A DNA stretch of 64,000 nucleotides, taken from the NCBI GenBank assembly GCA_001914235.1, contig MQUF01000025.1, positions 33,293 through 97,292 of the forward strand. Direction: 5' to 3'. Shown here piece after piece: positions 33,382-42,372 of this stretch (positions within the stretch are counted from its first letter, which is position 1; the number at the start of each line of letters is the position of its first letter). Origin of the DNA: Desulfobulbaceae bacterium DB1. GTDB taxonomy: Bacteria; Desulfobacterota; Desulfobulbia; Desulfobulbales; SURF-16. A model generated the notes under the pieces. That model searched no databases and had not been told where the DNA came from. It saw only the letters and a program-made list of their open reading frames with translations. The translations under genes were made by a program, and so were the position numbers.

Positions 33382-34263
33382 ATGAGTGATCCTGGCGTCA
33401 TTCATGATTACCCTTTTTCCCCAAGACGCCATCAGCTTCCCGACGGAAATAGCCTTTCCTACCTTGATGAGGGAGAGGGGCCGGTGGTGGTCATGCTTCA
33501 CGGCAACCCGACCTGGTCCTACTTTTATCGCAAACTTGTTCGACTTCTCAAGGGCGGATACCGGGTCATCGTCCCGGACCATCTCGGTTGCGGCCTTTCC
33601 GATAAACCGCAGGATTGGACCTATCAATTAAGCAATCATATTGACAACCTGGAAGATCTTCTCCACGCTCTGGGCATTTCGCGTTGTTCTCTTGTTGTGC
33701 ATGACTGGGGCGGGGCCATCGGCATGGGCTACGCCGTGCGGCATCCATCTGTTGTCAACGCCTTTGTCATCTTCAATACCGCCGCCTTTCATTCCCACCG
33801 AATTCCAGCTCGCATACGATTGTGCCGGGTTCCTTTGTTGGGACCGCTGCTGGTTCGCGGACTTAATGGTTTTGCCGGTCCGGCCTTGCGCATGGCGGTG
33901 ACGAAGCGGATGGACTCCGCCACGGATCGAGCCTATCTGCTTCCCTATGATTCATGGAAGAATCGTATTGCAACCCTGCGTTTCGTGCAGGATATCCCCT
34001 TGTCCTCCATGGACCCGTCCTGGCAGACCCTTGGCGAAATAGAAGCAGGGCTTCACCTGTTTCGCGACACGCCCATGCTTATCTGCTGGGGAGGGAAGGA
34101 TTTTTGTTTTAATGATCATTTTTATCATGAATGGCAGCGCCGATTTCCCCAGGCGCGCTGCCATTACTTTCAGGATGCCGGACATTATGTGCTGGAAGAT
34201 GCGTATGAGCGGATCGCTCCGTTGGTTGCCGCATTTTTCGCGGAAACCTCCTCGCCCTGCTGA
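33382..34263 (+). CDS. oleB: OleB-type alpha/beta hydrolase (beta-lactone decarboxylase)
   Basis: A 293-residue haloalkane-dehalogenase-like alpha/beta hydrolase. HGNPTW (40-45) forms the halide/oxyanion site, D108 in VVHDWGGAIG is the nucleophile, and H268 in DAGHYVLED completes the triad with an acid near GGKDFCF. In Ole systems it converts the cis-beta-lactone made by OleC into an alkene and CO2. The start is chosen as ATG 33382, just after the regulator stop; in-frame ATGs at 33364 and 33328 lie inside the regulator gene. OleB is a separate protein here, not fused to OleC as in some actinobacteria. It is 8 bp from oleC. Confidence 0.88.
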   Translation: MSDPGVIHDYPFSPRRHQLPDGNSLSYLDEGEGPVVVMLHGNPTWSYFYRKLVRLLKGGYRVIVPDHLGCGLSDKPQDWTYQLSNHIDNLEDLLHALGISRCSLVVHDWGGAIGMGYAVRHPSVVNAFVIFNTAAFHSHRIPARIRLCRVPLLGPLLVRGLNGFAGPALRMAVTKRMDSATDRAYLLPYDSWKNRIATLRFVQDIPLSSMDPSWQTLGEIEAGLHLFRDTPMLICWGGKDFCFNDHFYHEWQRRFPQARCHYFQDAGHYVLEDAYERIAPLVAAFFAETSSPC

Positions 34264-34271
34264 ATACCTTT

Positions 34272-35897
34272 ATGGCGCTTTCGTATAACATCGCCCTGAC
34301 GTTGTCTGCGGCCGCGGAAAAATATCCGGATCGAACCGCTCTTATTGTCCCCTCTGGCAAGAAAAATCGGAAGTGGACATTTGCCGGGCTTTTTGCCGCC
34401 AGCTGCCGCTTTGCCCGGGTGTTGACCGAGCGGGGAGTGAAACCCGGCGACCGGGTAATTCTCATGGTCAGGCCATCGATGGAGTTCGTTTGTCTCACCT
34501 TTGCCCTTTTTCAGTTGGGCGCGGTGGTGATTCTCATTGATCCGGGCATGGGATACCGTAACCTCGTGCGTTGTATCGGGTCTGTGCGGCCCACGGTTTT
34601 TATCGGCATTCCGAAGGCCCATCTGTTTAAGTTTCTTTTTCGCCGGGTTTTTGCGACGGTGAAGATTTCCCTCCTGGTGGGGGGCGTGCTTTCCCCTTTT
34701 GCCCCGCCGTCTCGTCCCCTTGACCGCAACAAAGAGGATGTTTTCCCCATGATTGATGCCGGCAAGGATGATCCGGCGGCGATTATTTTCACCACCGGCA
34801 GTACCGGTCCCCCCAAGGGGGTTCAATACACCCACGGCATATTTTTTTCTCAGCTTCAGTATATCCGCAATTACTACCGGATCACATCCTATGACCGCGA
34901 TCAGCCGGCCTTTCCTCTCTTTGCCCTTTTTTCAACAGCCCTTGGCGCCTGTGCCGTCGTTCCTGAAATGGATCCGTCGCGGCCGGCCCGGGTTGATCCG
35001 CGCAAATTCGTGCGAACCATCCAGCAACACGATGTTACCTATTCTTTCGGTTCACCTGCCATCTGGAATGTGGTGAGTCGCTATTGTCTGGCAAACAACA
35101 TCAGGCTCGGCATCAGGAAAGTGCTGATGGCAGGGGCTCCGGTATCAGGGGAACTGGTCGAGCGGGTGAAAAAAATAATCGATCCGGCGGGCGAGGTATA
35201 TACCCCTTATGGCGCGACGGAATCCCTGCCCATTTCCTCCATCTCAGGCAGCGAAATTGTCGCTGAAACCTGGCCTTTGACCAGAAAAGGGATGGGGACC
35301 TGCGTCGGACGACCACTGCCGGAAATCGACATACGGATCATGCAGACGATTGACGGACCTGTTGTGGACCGGCGTGAGGTTCTCCTGCTTGATCCGTATG
35401 ACATCGGCGAGATCATTGTCAGGGGCAGCGTGGTGACGCGCGTCTATGACAACAACGAAAACGAAAACCGGCTGTCAAAGATTGCTGATGGAGATAGCTT
35501 CTGGCATCGCATGGGCGATATGGGATATTTCGACGGCAAGGGACGCCTTTGGTTCTGCGGCAGGAAGGCGCACCGGGTGCTGACCGCCGGGGGCGTTCTG
35601 TATACGATCTGCTGCGAGGCAATTTTCAATGAACATCCCCTGGTTTTTCGTTCAGCCCTGGTGGGCATTGGCCCGCCGGGCGCGCAGATGCCGGTCATTA
35701 TCGTGGAGCCAAGCGGCCGGATCGGCGACGAACCGGCATTGATGGCGGAGCTCGCCGAGCTGGCGAGAAATAATAGCCGTACCGCGATGATCAGCCGTTT
35801 TCTCATCCATCCGGCATTTCCGGTTGATATCCGGCATAATGCCAAGATTTTCCGTGAAAAACTGGCGGTCTGGGCCGCCGAAAAGGTAACAAAATAA
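34272..35897 (+). CDS. oleC: OleC-type beta-lactone synthetase (AMP-forming ligase fold)
   Basis: A 541-residue member of the acyl-adenylating superfamily. The P-loop is TTGSTGPPKG (174-183), YTPYGATES is the A5 motif near residue 313, and WHRMGDMGYFD (A7) and HNAKIFREKL (A10 lysine) occur near the end. In Ole pathways OleC uses ATP to close a beta-hydroxy acid to a beta-lactone. Order and neighbours (oleB before, oleD 1 bp after) make OleC much more likely than a general acyl-CoA synthetase. Length is normal for the family. Confidence 0.88.
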   Translation: MALSYNIALTLSAAAEKYPDRTALIVPSGKKNRKWTFAGLFAASCRFARVLTERGVKPGDRVILMVRPSMEFVCLTFALFQLGAVVILIDPGMGYRNLVRCIGSVRPTVFIGIPKAHLFKFLFRRVFATVKISLLVGGVLSPFAPPSRPLDRNKEDVFPMIDAGKDDPAAIIFTTGSTGPPKGVQYTHGIFFSQLQYIRNYYRITSYDRDQPAFPLFALFSTALGACAVVPEMDPSRPARVDPRKFVRTIQQHDVTYSFGSPAIWNVVSRYCLANNIRLGIRKVLMAGAPVSGELVERVKKIIDPAGEVYTPYGATESLPISSISGSEIVAETWPLTRKGMGTCVGRPLPEIDIRIMQTIDGPVVDRREVLLLDPYDIGEIIVRGSVVTRVYDNNENENRLSKIADGDSFWHRMGDMGYFDGKGRLWFCGRKAHRVLTAGGVLYTICCEAIFNEHPLVFRSALVGIGPPGAQMPVIIVEPSGRIGDEPALMAELAELARNNSRTAMISRFLIHPAFPVDIRHNAKIFREKLAVWAAEKVTK

Positions 35898-35898
35898 A

Positions 35899-36894
35899 AT
35901 GGAAAAGGCGGTTGTCACAGGAGGCGGCGGCTTTGTCGGCAAGGCGGTGGTTCGCATGCTTCTCGAGCGCGGAATCAGTGTTACCGTGGTCGGACGCAAC
36001 CGGTATCCTGACGTGGAGGCGATGGGGGCGAAATCGGCCTGCGGCGATATTCGTCATGCCTCATTTCTTGATGCTGTTTTCCAAGGGCATGACACGGTTT
36101 TTCATGTGGCGGCAAAAGCGGGCATCTGGGGCGATTTTGCCGAATATTATGCCGTCAATGTGCAGGGAACGGAAAATGTGCTGGCAGCGTGCCGGAAAAA
36201 CGGCATCAGAAGCCTCGTTTATACCAGCACGCCGAGCGTGGTTTTTAACCGGGCGGATATTCACGGCATTGATGAAAAAGCCCAATACGCCCGGGAATTT
36301 CTTTGTCATTACGCCGAAACCAAGGTTATGGCGGAAAAGCTTGTGTTGGCGGCAAGCAGCGGCTCCCTGCTGACCACGGCGATCAGGCCGCATCTTGTCT
36401 GGGGACCGGGAGACACCAATCTCATTCCCCGGCTGTTGGCCCGCGGCAGGGCAGGCAAACTGACCCAGGTTGGGGAGGGGACCAATCTGGTTGACATTTC
36501 CTATATTGACAATGTGGCCGAGTCACACCTGCTGGCAGCCGACAATCTGGAAAGGTCGGGCAGCGCCGCCGGACGGCCCTACTTTATTTCCCAAGGTGAG
36601 CCGGTTAATCTGTGGAAATGGATAAATGGTCTTTTTGTCAGACTTGGTATTCCCAGGGTGGAAAAAAAGATCAGTTTCGGCAAGGCGTATCTGCTGGGTG
36701 CGCTCTGCGAAAAAATCTATGGGTTGCTTGCAATCAGGCGGGAACCGCCCATGACCCGTTTCCTGGCTGAACAGCTGGCCAAATCGCACTGGTTTTCCAT
36801 TGCAAATGCCGAAAAAGATCTGGGCTATCGAGCCCGCATATCAACCGCTGAAGGAATGGACCGGCTGGTTTGCTGGTTGCGGGAACGAACTTGA
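35899..36894 (+). CDS. oleD: OleD-type NAD(P)H-dependent beta-keto acid reductase
   Basis: A 331-residue extended SDR close to 3-beta-hydroxysteroid dehydrogenases. TGGGGFVGKAVV (7-18) binds NAD(P)H; Y138 and K142 in CHYAETKVMAEK are catalytic, with YTSTPSVVF upstream supplying the serine/threonine. OleD reduces the 2-alkyl-3-keto acid from OleA to the 3-hydroxy acid. It is the last gene of the cluster: a strong hairpin with T-run lies 31 bp after its stop codon. Confidence 0.9.
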   Translation: MEKAVVTGGGGFVGKAVVRMLLERGISVTVVGRNRYPDVEAMGAKSACGDIRHASFLDAVFQGHDTVFHVAAKAGIWGDFAEYYAVNVQGTENVLAACRKNGIRSLVYTSTPSVVFNRADIHGIDEKAQYAREFLCHYAETKVMAEKLVLAASSGSLLTTAIRPHLVWGPGDTNLIPRLLARGRAGKLTQVGEGTNLVDISYIDNVAESHLLAADNLERSGSAAGRPYFISQGEPVNLWKWINGLFVRLGIPRVEKKISFGKAYLLGALCEKIYGLLAIRREPPMTRFLAEQLAKSHWFSIANAEKDLGYRARISTAEGMDRLVCWLRERT

Positions 36895-36924
36895 GAAAAA
36901 TTGCGGAATTGCCGGCAACTCAAT

Positions 36925-36960
36925 AAAAAAAGGCGCATCCACCTGGATGCGCCTTTTTTT
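36925..36960. terminator. Bidirectional intrinsic terminator after oleD
   Basis: Stem AAAAAAAGGCGCATCCA / TGGATGCGCCTTTTTTT with a 2-nt loop: a 10-bp GC-rich core flanked by A and T runs, so it works for oleD (+) and for the convergent symporter gene (-). Confidence 0.9.
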
Positions 36961-36980
36961 ATGAAACGATGTTCTCTTTC

Positions 36981-38759
36981 TTAGTGGTCGATGCTCGCTC
37001 CGGCGCCACGCGGGAAGCGAATATTTTCCACCATTTCCTGCACCTCGGCGGGCGGGGGAGAGGTCATCTGGGAAACCAGCAGGGTCACCAGGAAGTTGAT
37101 GACCATGCCCACGGTACCGATGCCTTCGGCGCTGATGCCGAGGAACCAGGTGGAGCCGCCGAAGAATTTGTTGCTGATGATGTAGTAGGCGGTAAAGGAG
37201 ATGCCGGCAATCATGCCGCAGATCGCGCCTTCCCGGTTGGCTCGCTTGTAGAAGATGCCGAGCACGATAATGGGGAAGAAGGATGAGGCGGCCAGACCGA
37301 AGGCAAAGGCAACAACCTGGGCGACAAAGCCCGGCGGATTGATGCCGAAATAGCCGGCAATACAGACGGCAATCCCGATCATGACACGTCCGACCAGCAA
37401 CCGCTGGCTTTCAGAGGCGTTGCGGTTGATCAGACGGTAATAAAGGTCATGGGAAATGGATGATGATATAACCAGCAGAAGACCCGATGCGGTTGAGAGG
37501 GCGGCGGCAAGACCACCGGCGGCAACAAGGGCGATAACCCAGGGCGGCAGATTGGCAATTTCCGGGTTGGCGAGTACCATGATGTCGCGGTCGATGAACA
37601 GCTCATTTGGGTTGTCCGTCGGTGGGTTGGTGACCAGTTCCTGACCGTAAGAACCTTTTTCCCCACTGAAGGTCGGTTTGCTGCCGGTGAAAGGATCCTT
37701 GGGGAAATATTCGATAATGCCGTTCTGGTTCTTGTCCAGCCAGGCGATGAGGCCGGTTTTTTCCCAGTTCTTGAACCAATCGGGAGCCTTGGTATATTCC
37801 TTGCCGCTGATGGTGTTGATCATGTTGTAGCGGGCAAACGAAGCGATTGCCGGGGCGGTGGTGTACAGAATGGCGATGAACAGCAGCGCGTATCCTGCGC
37901 TGACGCGAGCGCCGCGTACGCTGGGAACCGTATAAAAACGGATAATAACATGGGGGAGTCCCGCGGTACCGACCATCAGCGCCATGGTAATGCAGAACAC
38001 GTCAAGCATTGATTTGCTGCCGGCGCCGAACGGTTTGGTGTACTCGGCAAAACCGAGATCGGTATTAAGCTGGTTGAGCACGTCGAGCAGATACTTGCCG
38101 GCATTGACGCCCTCGTTAATGGTTGAGCCGAAACCGAGCTGCGGCAGAAAGGTGCCCGTTATCTGGTATGAGATGGCAAAGGCTGGAACCAGGTAAGCGA
38201 AGATGAGAACCAGATACTGGGCAACCTGGGTGTAGGTGATGCCCTTCATGCCGCCGAGAGAGGAATAAAAGAAGACAAGGGCCATGCCGATGAGGACGCC
38301 GGTGTTGACGTCAACCTCGAGAAAGCGGCTGAAAACAATGCCGACGCCGCGCATCTGGCCGGCAACATAGGTAAATGAAACAAAGATGGCGCAGACGAGG
38401 GCCACGAAACGGGCCACATCCGAGTAATAGCGGTCACCGACAAAGTCAGGCACGGTGAATTTGCCGAATTTGCGCAGGTACGGGGCAAGCAGAAGCGCAA
38501 GAAGCACGTAGCCGCCGGTCCAGCCGAGCAGGTAAATTGAACCGGTGTAACCCATGAACGAGATGAGGCCGGCCATTGAGATGAACGAGGCCGCGCTCAT
38601 CCAGTCAGCCGCGGTTGCCATGCCGTTGGCCAGCGGTGAAACGCCGCCGCCGGCAACATAAAATCCCTTGGTTGTTTTGACCCTTGAAAGCCAGGCGATA
38701 CTTAAATAAAGGGTGAAAGTGATTCCAACCATTATGTAAGTCCATGTCAGAATTGACAT
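36981..38759 (-). CDS. Sodium:solute symporter (acetate/organic-acid type)
   Basis: A 592-residue SSS-family permease of the ActP-like branch, with about 13 membrane helices. AADWMSAASFISMAGLI (51-67) and STASGLLLVISSSISHDLY are conserved Na+ site helices. An extra soluble loop of about 90 residues (about 315-405) contains an EF-hand-like stretch DKNQNGIIE (342-350). The small-subunit gene lies 122 bp upstream on the same strand, a usual partner in this branch. Substrate may be acetate, lactate or another carboxylate; this cannot be decided from sequence. It converges on oleD at a shared terminator. Confidence 0.88.
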   Translation of the reverse strand: MSILTWTYIMVGITFTLYLSIAWLSRVKTTKGFYVAGGGVSPLANGMATAADWMSAASFISMAGLISFMGYTGSIYLLGWTGGYVLLALLLAPYLRKFGKFTVPDFVGDRYYSDVARFVALVCAIFVSFTYVAGQMRGVGIVFSRFLEVDVNTGVLIGMALVFFYSSLGGMKGITYTQVAQYLVLIFAYLVPAFAISYQITGTFLPQLGFGSTINEGVNAGKYLLDVLNQLNTDLGFAEYTKPFGAGSKSMLDVFCITMALMVGTAGLPHVIIRFYTVPSVRGARVSAGYALLFIAILYTTAPAIASFARYNMINTISGKEYTKAPDWFKNWEKTGLIAWLDKNQNGIIEYFPKDPFTGSKPTFSGEKGSYGQELVTNPPTDNPNELFIDRDIMVLANPEIANLPPWVIALVAAGGLAAALSTASGLLLVISSSISHDLYYRLINRNASESQRLLVGRVMIGIAVCIAGYFGINPPGFVAQVVAFAFGLAASSFFPIIVLGIFYKRANREGAICGMIAGISFTAYYIISNKFFGGSTWFLGISAEGIGTVGMVINFLVTLLVSQMTSPPPAEVQEMVENIRFPRGAGASIDH

Positions 38760-38881
38760 TTTTAAATCTCCTTATTTGTCTTGTTGTGTATCGTTAGCGT
38801 AAAAGCGAATTTTGCGCCTGTGGCAATCTGTTTTTATTCAGACGCCAATATATTATTTGTCAATAGAATGAAATGTATAAA

Positions 38882-39133
38882 TTATTCGTGTACGTCAAAT
38901 TCTTCGTCTACTTTCTTCATGCGGAAGTGATAAACAAAAATCAGCACCACGAAAACATAGATGGAACCCTGTTGCGCGAACCAGAATCCAAGGGGAAAAC
39001 CGCCGATTTTGATGGTATTGAGCTGCTCGACAAAGAATATGCTGCAGACGAACGAGACAAAAGCCCAGATCGAGAGCAATATGACCATGAGTGTGAGATT
39101 TTTCTTCCAGTACAGTTTCAGATCTTTTTTCAT
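38882..39133 (-). CDS. DUF4212 small subunit of sodium/solute symporter
   Basis: An 83-residue protein with two membrane helices (about 13-34 and 48-68) and a charged tail (FRMKKVDEEFDVHE), matching the DUF4212 partner of SSS permeases. The N-terminal MKKDLKLYWKKNL is typical. GGAGGG directly before the start gives a strong ribosome site. It is the upstream gene of the two-gene transport operon. Confidence 0.87.
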   Translation of the reverse strand: MKKDLKLYWKKNLTLMVILLSIWAFVSFVCSIFFVEQLNTIKIGGFPLGFWFAQQGSIYVFVVLIFVYHFRMKKVDEEFDVHE

Positions 39134-39443
39134 TCATTCCCTCCTGCGTAATTTTTTTTTACATGATGATTTGTCAATTCATGCGGTGACAAAAAAAAAA
39201 GACAGCTAACATTCCTTCAAAATTACAAAAAATTATTTTTGCATAAAAAAAAGACAATAAAAACGGTGAATAAAAAAACCACTGAGGGTTGTTACGAGCT
39301 TTTTAGGAAAAAATCAATAGGTAGATGTACGGAGGGACGACAGTGGTGAGATTATCGTGGGGAAAAAATCATGTGAGTATTACTACTTAGGTGGGAATGC
39401 GCATATTGATTCCCTTTGTTTTTTTTGCACGCCGGGAATTTTT
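39134..39443. other. AT-rich intergenic region upstream of the symporter operon
   Basis: 310 bp with many A and T runs. It must contain the symporter operon promoter (minus strand) and the recO 3' flank. TTGACA on the minus strand near 39174 has no well-placed -10. I see no gene or RNA. Confidence 0.4.
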
Positions 39444-40196
39444 TTAAAATTTCATGGTCTGGTTCCAGGAGACGATTTCCCGTTGCAATTGAAATTGCGT
39501 GTAGTTTTTCATGATAACGGCTATTTCAGACAAAGTCGGATCTGAAATTTTCAGTCGTTGCAACTTTTCATAGGGCAAGGAATTGATCATCTGCAATGAT
39601 TTGACGGCGGCAAGCGAGATGGGAGCGGTTCCGCTTGGACTCGAACTTTCGCATTTCTTGCAGATAATACCGTGGTCAACGAGGCTGAATCGTAAAAAGC
39701 GGCTGTCCTGTTGTCTTTCACCGCAAAGAAGGCAATGATCAAGTTGCGGATGAATGCCAAGAATTTTAAGCAGTTTGACATGAAAGAAAAGAACCGTTGC
39801 GACAAAATCAGCGGTTCTGGTCAACTCTTCCATGCACCATTGCAAAAGATGAAACAGGACTTCATCAGGGTCGTTTTCCCGTGTCCACTGATCGACCAGT
39901 TCGCAGACAAGCATGGCTGCGCTATAGCGTTTGTAATTTTCTCGGAGAGGTGGATAGGAGGAGAGTAGAACGGCGCTGTCAATCCGGCAGAGACTGGACT
40001 GACGGGATGGAACGGCAGTGATTTCCAGCAAGGAAAAAAATTCCAGCTTGTTGACGAAGCGTTTTTTGCTGCGCTTGGCTCCCTTGGCAATGCCGTTTAC
40101 TTTACCGAAATCTTCAGTAAAGAATGTGATGATCTTGTCGGATTCGCCATAGTCCATCACTTTGATGACAATGGACCTGCTCTGCAGATACGACAT
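39444..40196 (-). CDS. recO: DNA repair protein RecO
   Basis: A 250-residue RecO: N-terminal OB-fold (SIVIKVMDYGESDKIITFFT), a helical middle and a Cys4 zinc site (CLLCGE about 145-150 and CKKC about 176-179). RecO works with RecR in loading RecA on gapped DNA. It is the last gene of the minus-strand series surA, rodZ-like, recO, 28 bp after the previous gene. No good terminator follows its stop codon. Confidence 0.92.
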   Translation of the reverse strand: MSYLQSRSIVIKVMDYGESDKIITFFTEDFGKVNGIAKGAKRSKKRFVNKLEFFSLLEITAVPSRQSSLCRIDSAVLLSSYPPLRENYKRYSAAMLVCELVDQWTRENDPDEVLFHLLQWCMEELTRTADFVATVLFFHVKLLKILGIHPQLDHCLLCGERQQDSRFLRFSLVDHGIICKKCESSSPSGTAPISLAAVKSLQMINSLPYEKLQRLKISDPTLSEIAVIMKNYTQFQLQREIVSWNQTMKF

Positions 40197-40224
40197 CAGG
40201 GGGCCTGGTTGCGCGGGTTACCTT

Positions 40225-41268
40225 TCATTCCGGCGGCATGTCATCAGGAATGGTTAAACGAAGAGGAGTGCCCGATTTGCCGGAAACCGAAAGCTCTCGG
40301 TCGTTGACGAAAATTTTTACTCCGCCGGAATTGCCGATGAAGAGTTTAATCTGTTTTTCGGCGGACCAGCGGTTTTCTTCTCCCGGGTCAAAAAGGTAAT
40401 TACGTGAAGTCTGGTCGTCGACGGTGGCCTGCATCCATGTTCTTTCGCTGAAGACAATATGCAGATTGAGTTTGGCGTGTACGGCAAGGGGCGCCGCATT
40501 GTCCCGGGTGGTGGATGACGCAGGGGGCTGCTCCGGTCTGTCCTGAGTGACCGGCGTGGTTGATGGCGGCACTATTTCATTTTGCGGCAGGGATGCGTCT
40601 GTCGTCGGTTCCGTATCCGCGGGAGGATTTTGCCCGTCCTGGGGTGAAGATTGGCCGGGGATGACGGCATCAGCGCCAACCTTTGTATCCGTGGCGACGG
40701 GGGAGGGGGAAACCTCGGTATCCTTCGGTTTATCCGGGGAGGAAGGCGGCTGGGGAATTTGCTCTTCTTCGGCAAGTTCGGATTCGACAGGTTCGTTCAA
40801 CATGGAACGATAAGGGGCTATGGCGGAACCATAAAAGAAAAAGTAATATCCCAACCCGACAAGGCCCGCAAGGAACAGAAAAAATATGATCTTTCTCAAG
40901 CTGAAGAATGATGAGGATTCCGCTAGTTTTTCGTTGTGAAAAATATCGTGGGTATGGATTCCGTCTTCATCGGAAACGGACATTTCCCGAATATACCGTT
41001 CCAGGATTTCCTGAGGATCAAGGCCAAGATATTCGGCATAGAGTTTGATAAAGCCGCGGGAAAAAACCTCGGCCGGCATTTTGCTCCGATCATTGTTTTC
41101 AATGGCCCGGAGGGTGCCGATGTGGATGCAGGTATCCTCTGCAACCTGCTCGATGGTAATTTGTTTTTTCAGCCGTTCTCTTTGTATATAACTTCCCAGG
41201 GATTGGCCGGTATCGTGTTCGCCGGATTCATGCGTTTTCGGACGATTATGCGAGGAGTCTTGACCCAT
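40225..41268 (-). CDS. RodZ-like helix-turn-helix membrane protein
   Basis: A 347-residue protein with a cytoplasmic helix-turn-helix domain of the HTH_25/RodZ type (SLGSYIQRERLKKQITIEQV and VFSRGFIKLYAEYLGLDP, about 23-95), one membrane helix (about 127-148), a proline- and threonine-rich periplasmic linker (about 165-260) and a C-terminal DUF4115-like domain. RodZ links MreB to the cell-wall machinery. Position between surA and recO is not diagnostic. Gap to surA is 23 bp, so cotranscription is likely. Confidence 0.85.
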   Translation of the reverse strand: MGQDSSHNRPKTHESGEHDTGQSLGSYIQRERLKKQITIEQVAEDTCIHIGTLRAIENNDRSKMPAEVFSRGFIKLYAEYLGLDPQEILERYIREMSVSDEDGIHTHDIFHNEKLAESSSFFSLRKIIFFLFLAGLVGLGYYFFFYGSAIAPYRSMLNEPVESELAEEEQIPQPPSSPDKPKDTEVSPSPVATDTKVGADAVIPGQSSPQDGQNPPADTEPTTDASLPQNEIVPPSTTPVTQDRPEQPPASSTTRDNAAPLAVHAKLNLHIVFSERTWMQATVDDQTSRNYLFDPGEENRWSAEKQIKLFIGNSGGVKIFVNDRELSVSGKSGTPLRLTIPDDMPPE

Positions 41269-41291
41269 TTTTTAGTAGCCTTTCGCTGATA

Positions 41292-42305
41292 TCAGAGAAG
41301 TTCTTCCACATAGGAATTTTCTCTTAGTTCTTTTACCCAGGAGTCAAATTTCTTTTTGAGTTCCTGATCATAAAGAGCGGTGCGGATTTCTTCGCGGACC
41401 TCAGCCAGCGGTGCTTGGGTGATCACTCCGTCCTTGTTGCTCGAGAGAAGCTTGAAAAACTGGAAGCCGGCCGGAGTTTCGATAACCGTACTGACATCTC
41501 CCGGCCGCAGCGTGCTGATGGATTGCCACATATAGTCAGCCATCTCATCCTTTCCGAGAAAACCGATATCACCCCCGTCTCGCGCCGAAGGCAAATCGGA
41601 ATAATTTTTTGCAATGTCATTGAAATTTTCCCCTGCCAGAATCATATCCCGGGTCTGTTCAGCCCGCTTCAACGCCTCTTCTCTGGTGGCGGAACGCCCG
41701 TTTTCACCCCATGCGCTGCCGAATTGCAGGACATGGAAACCAGCCGGGCTGCTGTTTTCATTGTTCATTGTCCGGTAATACGCTTCCACCTGCTCATTGG
41801 TTATGACGACTTTGGAGCGGATGTCGTAGGCCAGGACCTTGGAACGGAGAATCTGTTTGCGCATGTTGGCGCGATAGTGTTTTTCCGTAATGCCCATGGA
41901 GAGCAGCTGGGTTCTGAATTCATCGACCGTGACCTTGTTTTCTTGGAGGATTCGATCGATGGAGGCGTCAATTTCCTGGTCGCTCACTTCCAAATGGCGT
42001 TCAGCGGCCCGTTGCAGAAGAAGTTTTTCGTCAATCATGGATCGAAGAATATCTTTTCTGGTGCGGGTTATTGCCTCATCAAGCTGTTCCGGTGGAACTT
42101 CCGCCTTGATTTTTTCCATGGCAGGAGCCAGTTCCAGGTCAAGCTCGGAGAGGGTGATGACTTCATCGTTCACCACCGCAACAACCCGGTCGACCAGTTG
42201 TTCGGACAAGGCGGTTGAGGGCGTTAGCGTAATGAAAAATAAAAAAATGGTTAACAGGAAACGATTTGGAGAAAAATGTCTGCGAAAAGATACGTGTTGT
42301 AGCAT
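41292..42305 (-). CDS. surA: SurA-type periplasmic chaperone / peptidyl-prolyl isomerase
   Basis: A 337-residue secreted protein: an N-terminal basic region and hydrophobic helix with cleavage probably after STALS or nearby, then the SurA N-terminal domain (LVDRVVAVVNDEVITLSELD) and one parvulin domain (about 195-290, with DGGDIGFLGKDEMADYMW). It assists outer-membrane protein folding. With only one parvulin domain it is shorter than E. coli SurA, which has two. Neighbouring bamA and lol genes fit an envelope-assembly neighbourhood. Confidence 0.88.
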   Translation of the reverse strand: MLQHVSFRRHFSPNRFLLTIFLFFITLTPSTALSEQLVDRVVAVVNDEVITLSELDLELAPAMEKIKAEVPPEQLDEAITRTRKDILRSMIDEKLLLQRAAERHLEVSDQEIDASIDRILQENKVTVDEFRTQLLSMGITEKHYRANMRKQILRSKVLAYDIRSKVVITNEQVEAYYRTMNNENSSPAGFHVLQFGSAWGENGRSATREEALKRAEQTRDMILAGENFNDIAKNYSDLPSARDGGDIGFLGKDEMADYMWQSISTLRPGDVSTVIETPAGFQFFKLLSSNKDGVITQAPLAEVREEIRTALYDQELKKKFDSWVKELRENSYVEELL

Positions 42306-42372
42306 GATTGATATGTGGTCCGATAATGGAAGTGATGAATTCCTTAAAAAATAATTCTTTATTATTACGATA

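Noticed and set aside
25150..36894. Ladderane biosynthesis as the direct product
   Set aside because: The FabF/ACP/CrtI-like content recalls candidate ladderane loci, but no radical-SAM enzyme is present and the ole genes point to a hydrocarbon end product. Kept only as a comparison.
39400..39443. Terminator after recO
   Set aside because: ATTCCC/GGGAAT arms exist, but on the minus strand no T-run follows; the T-run is on the wrong side.
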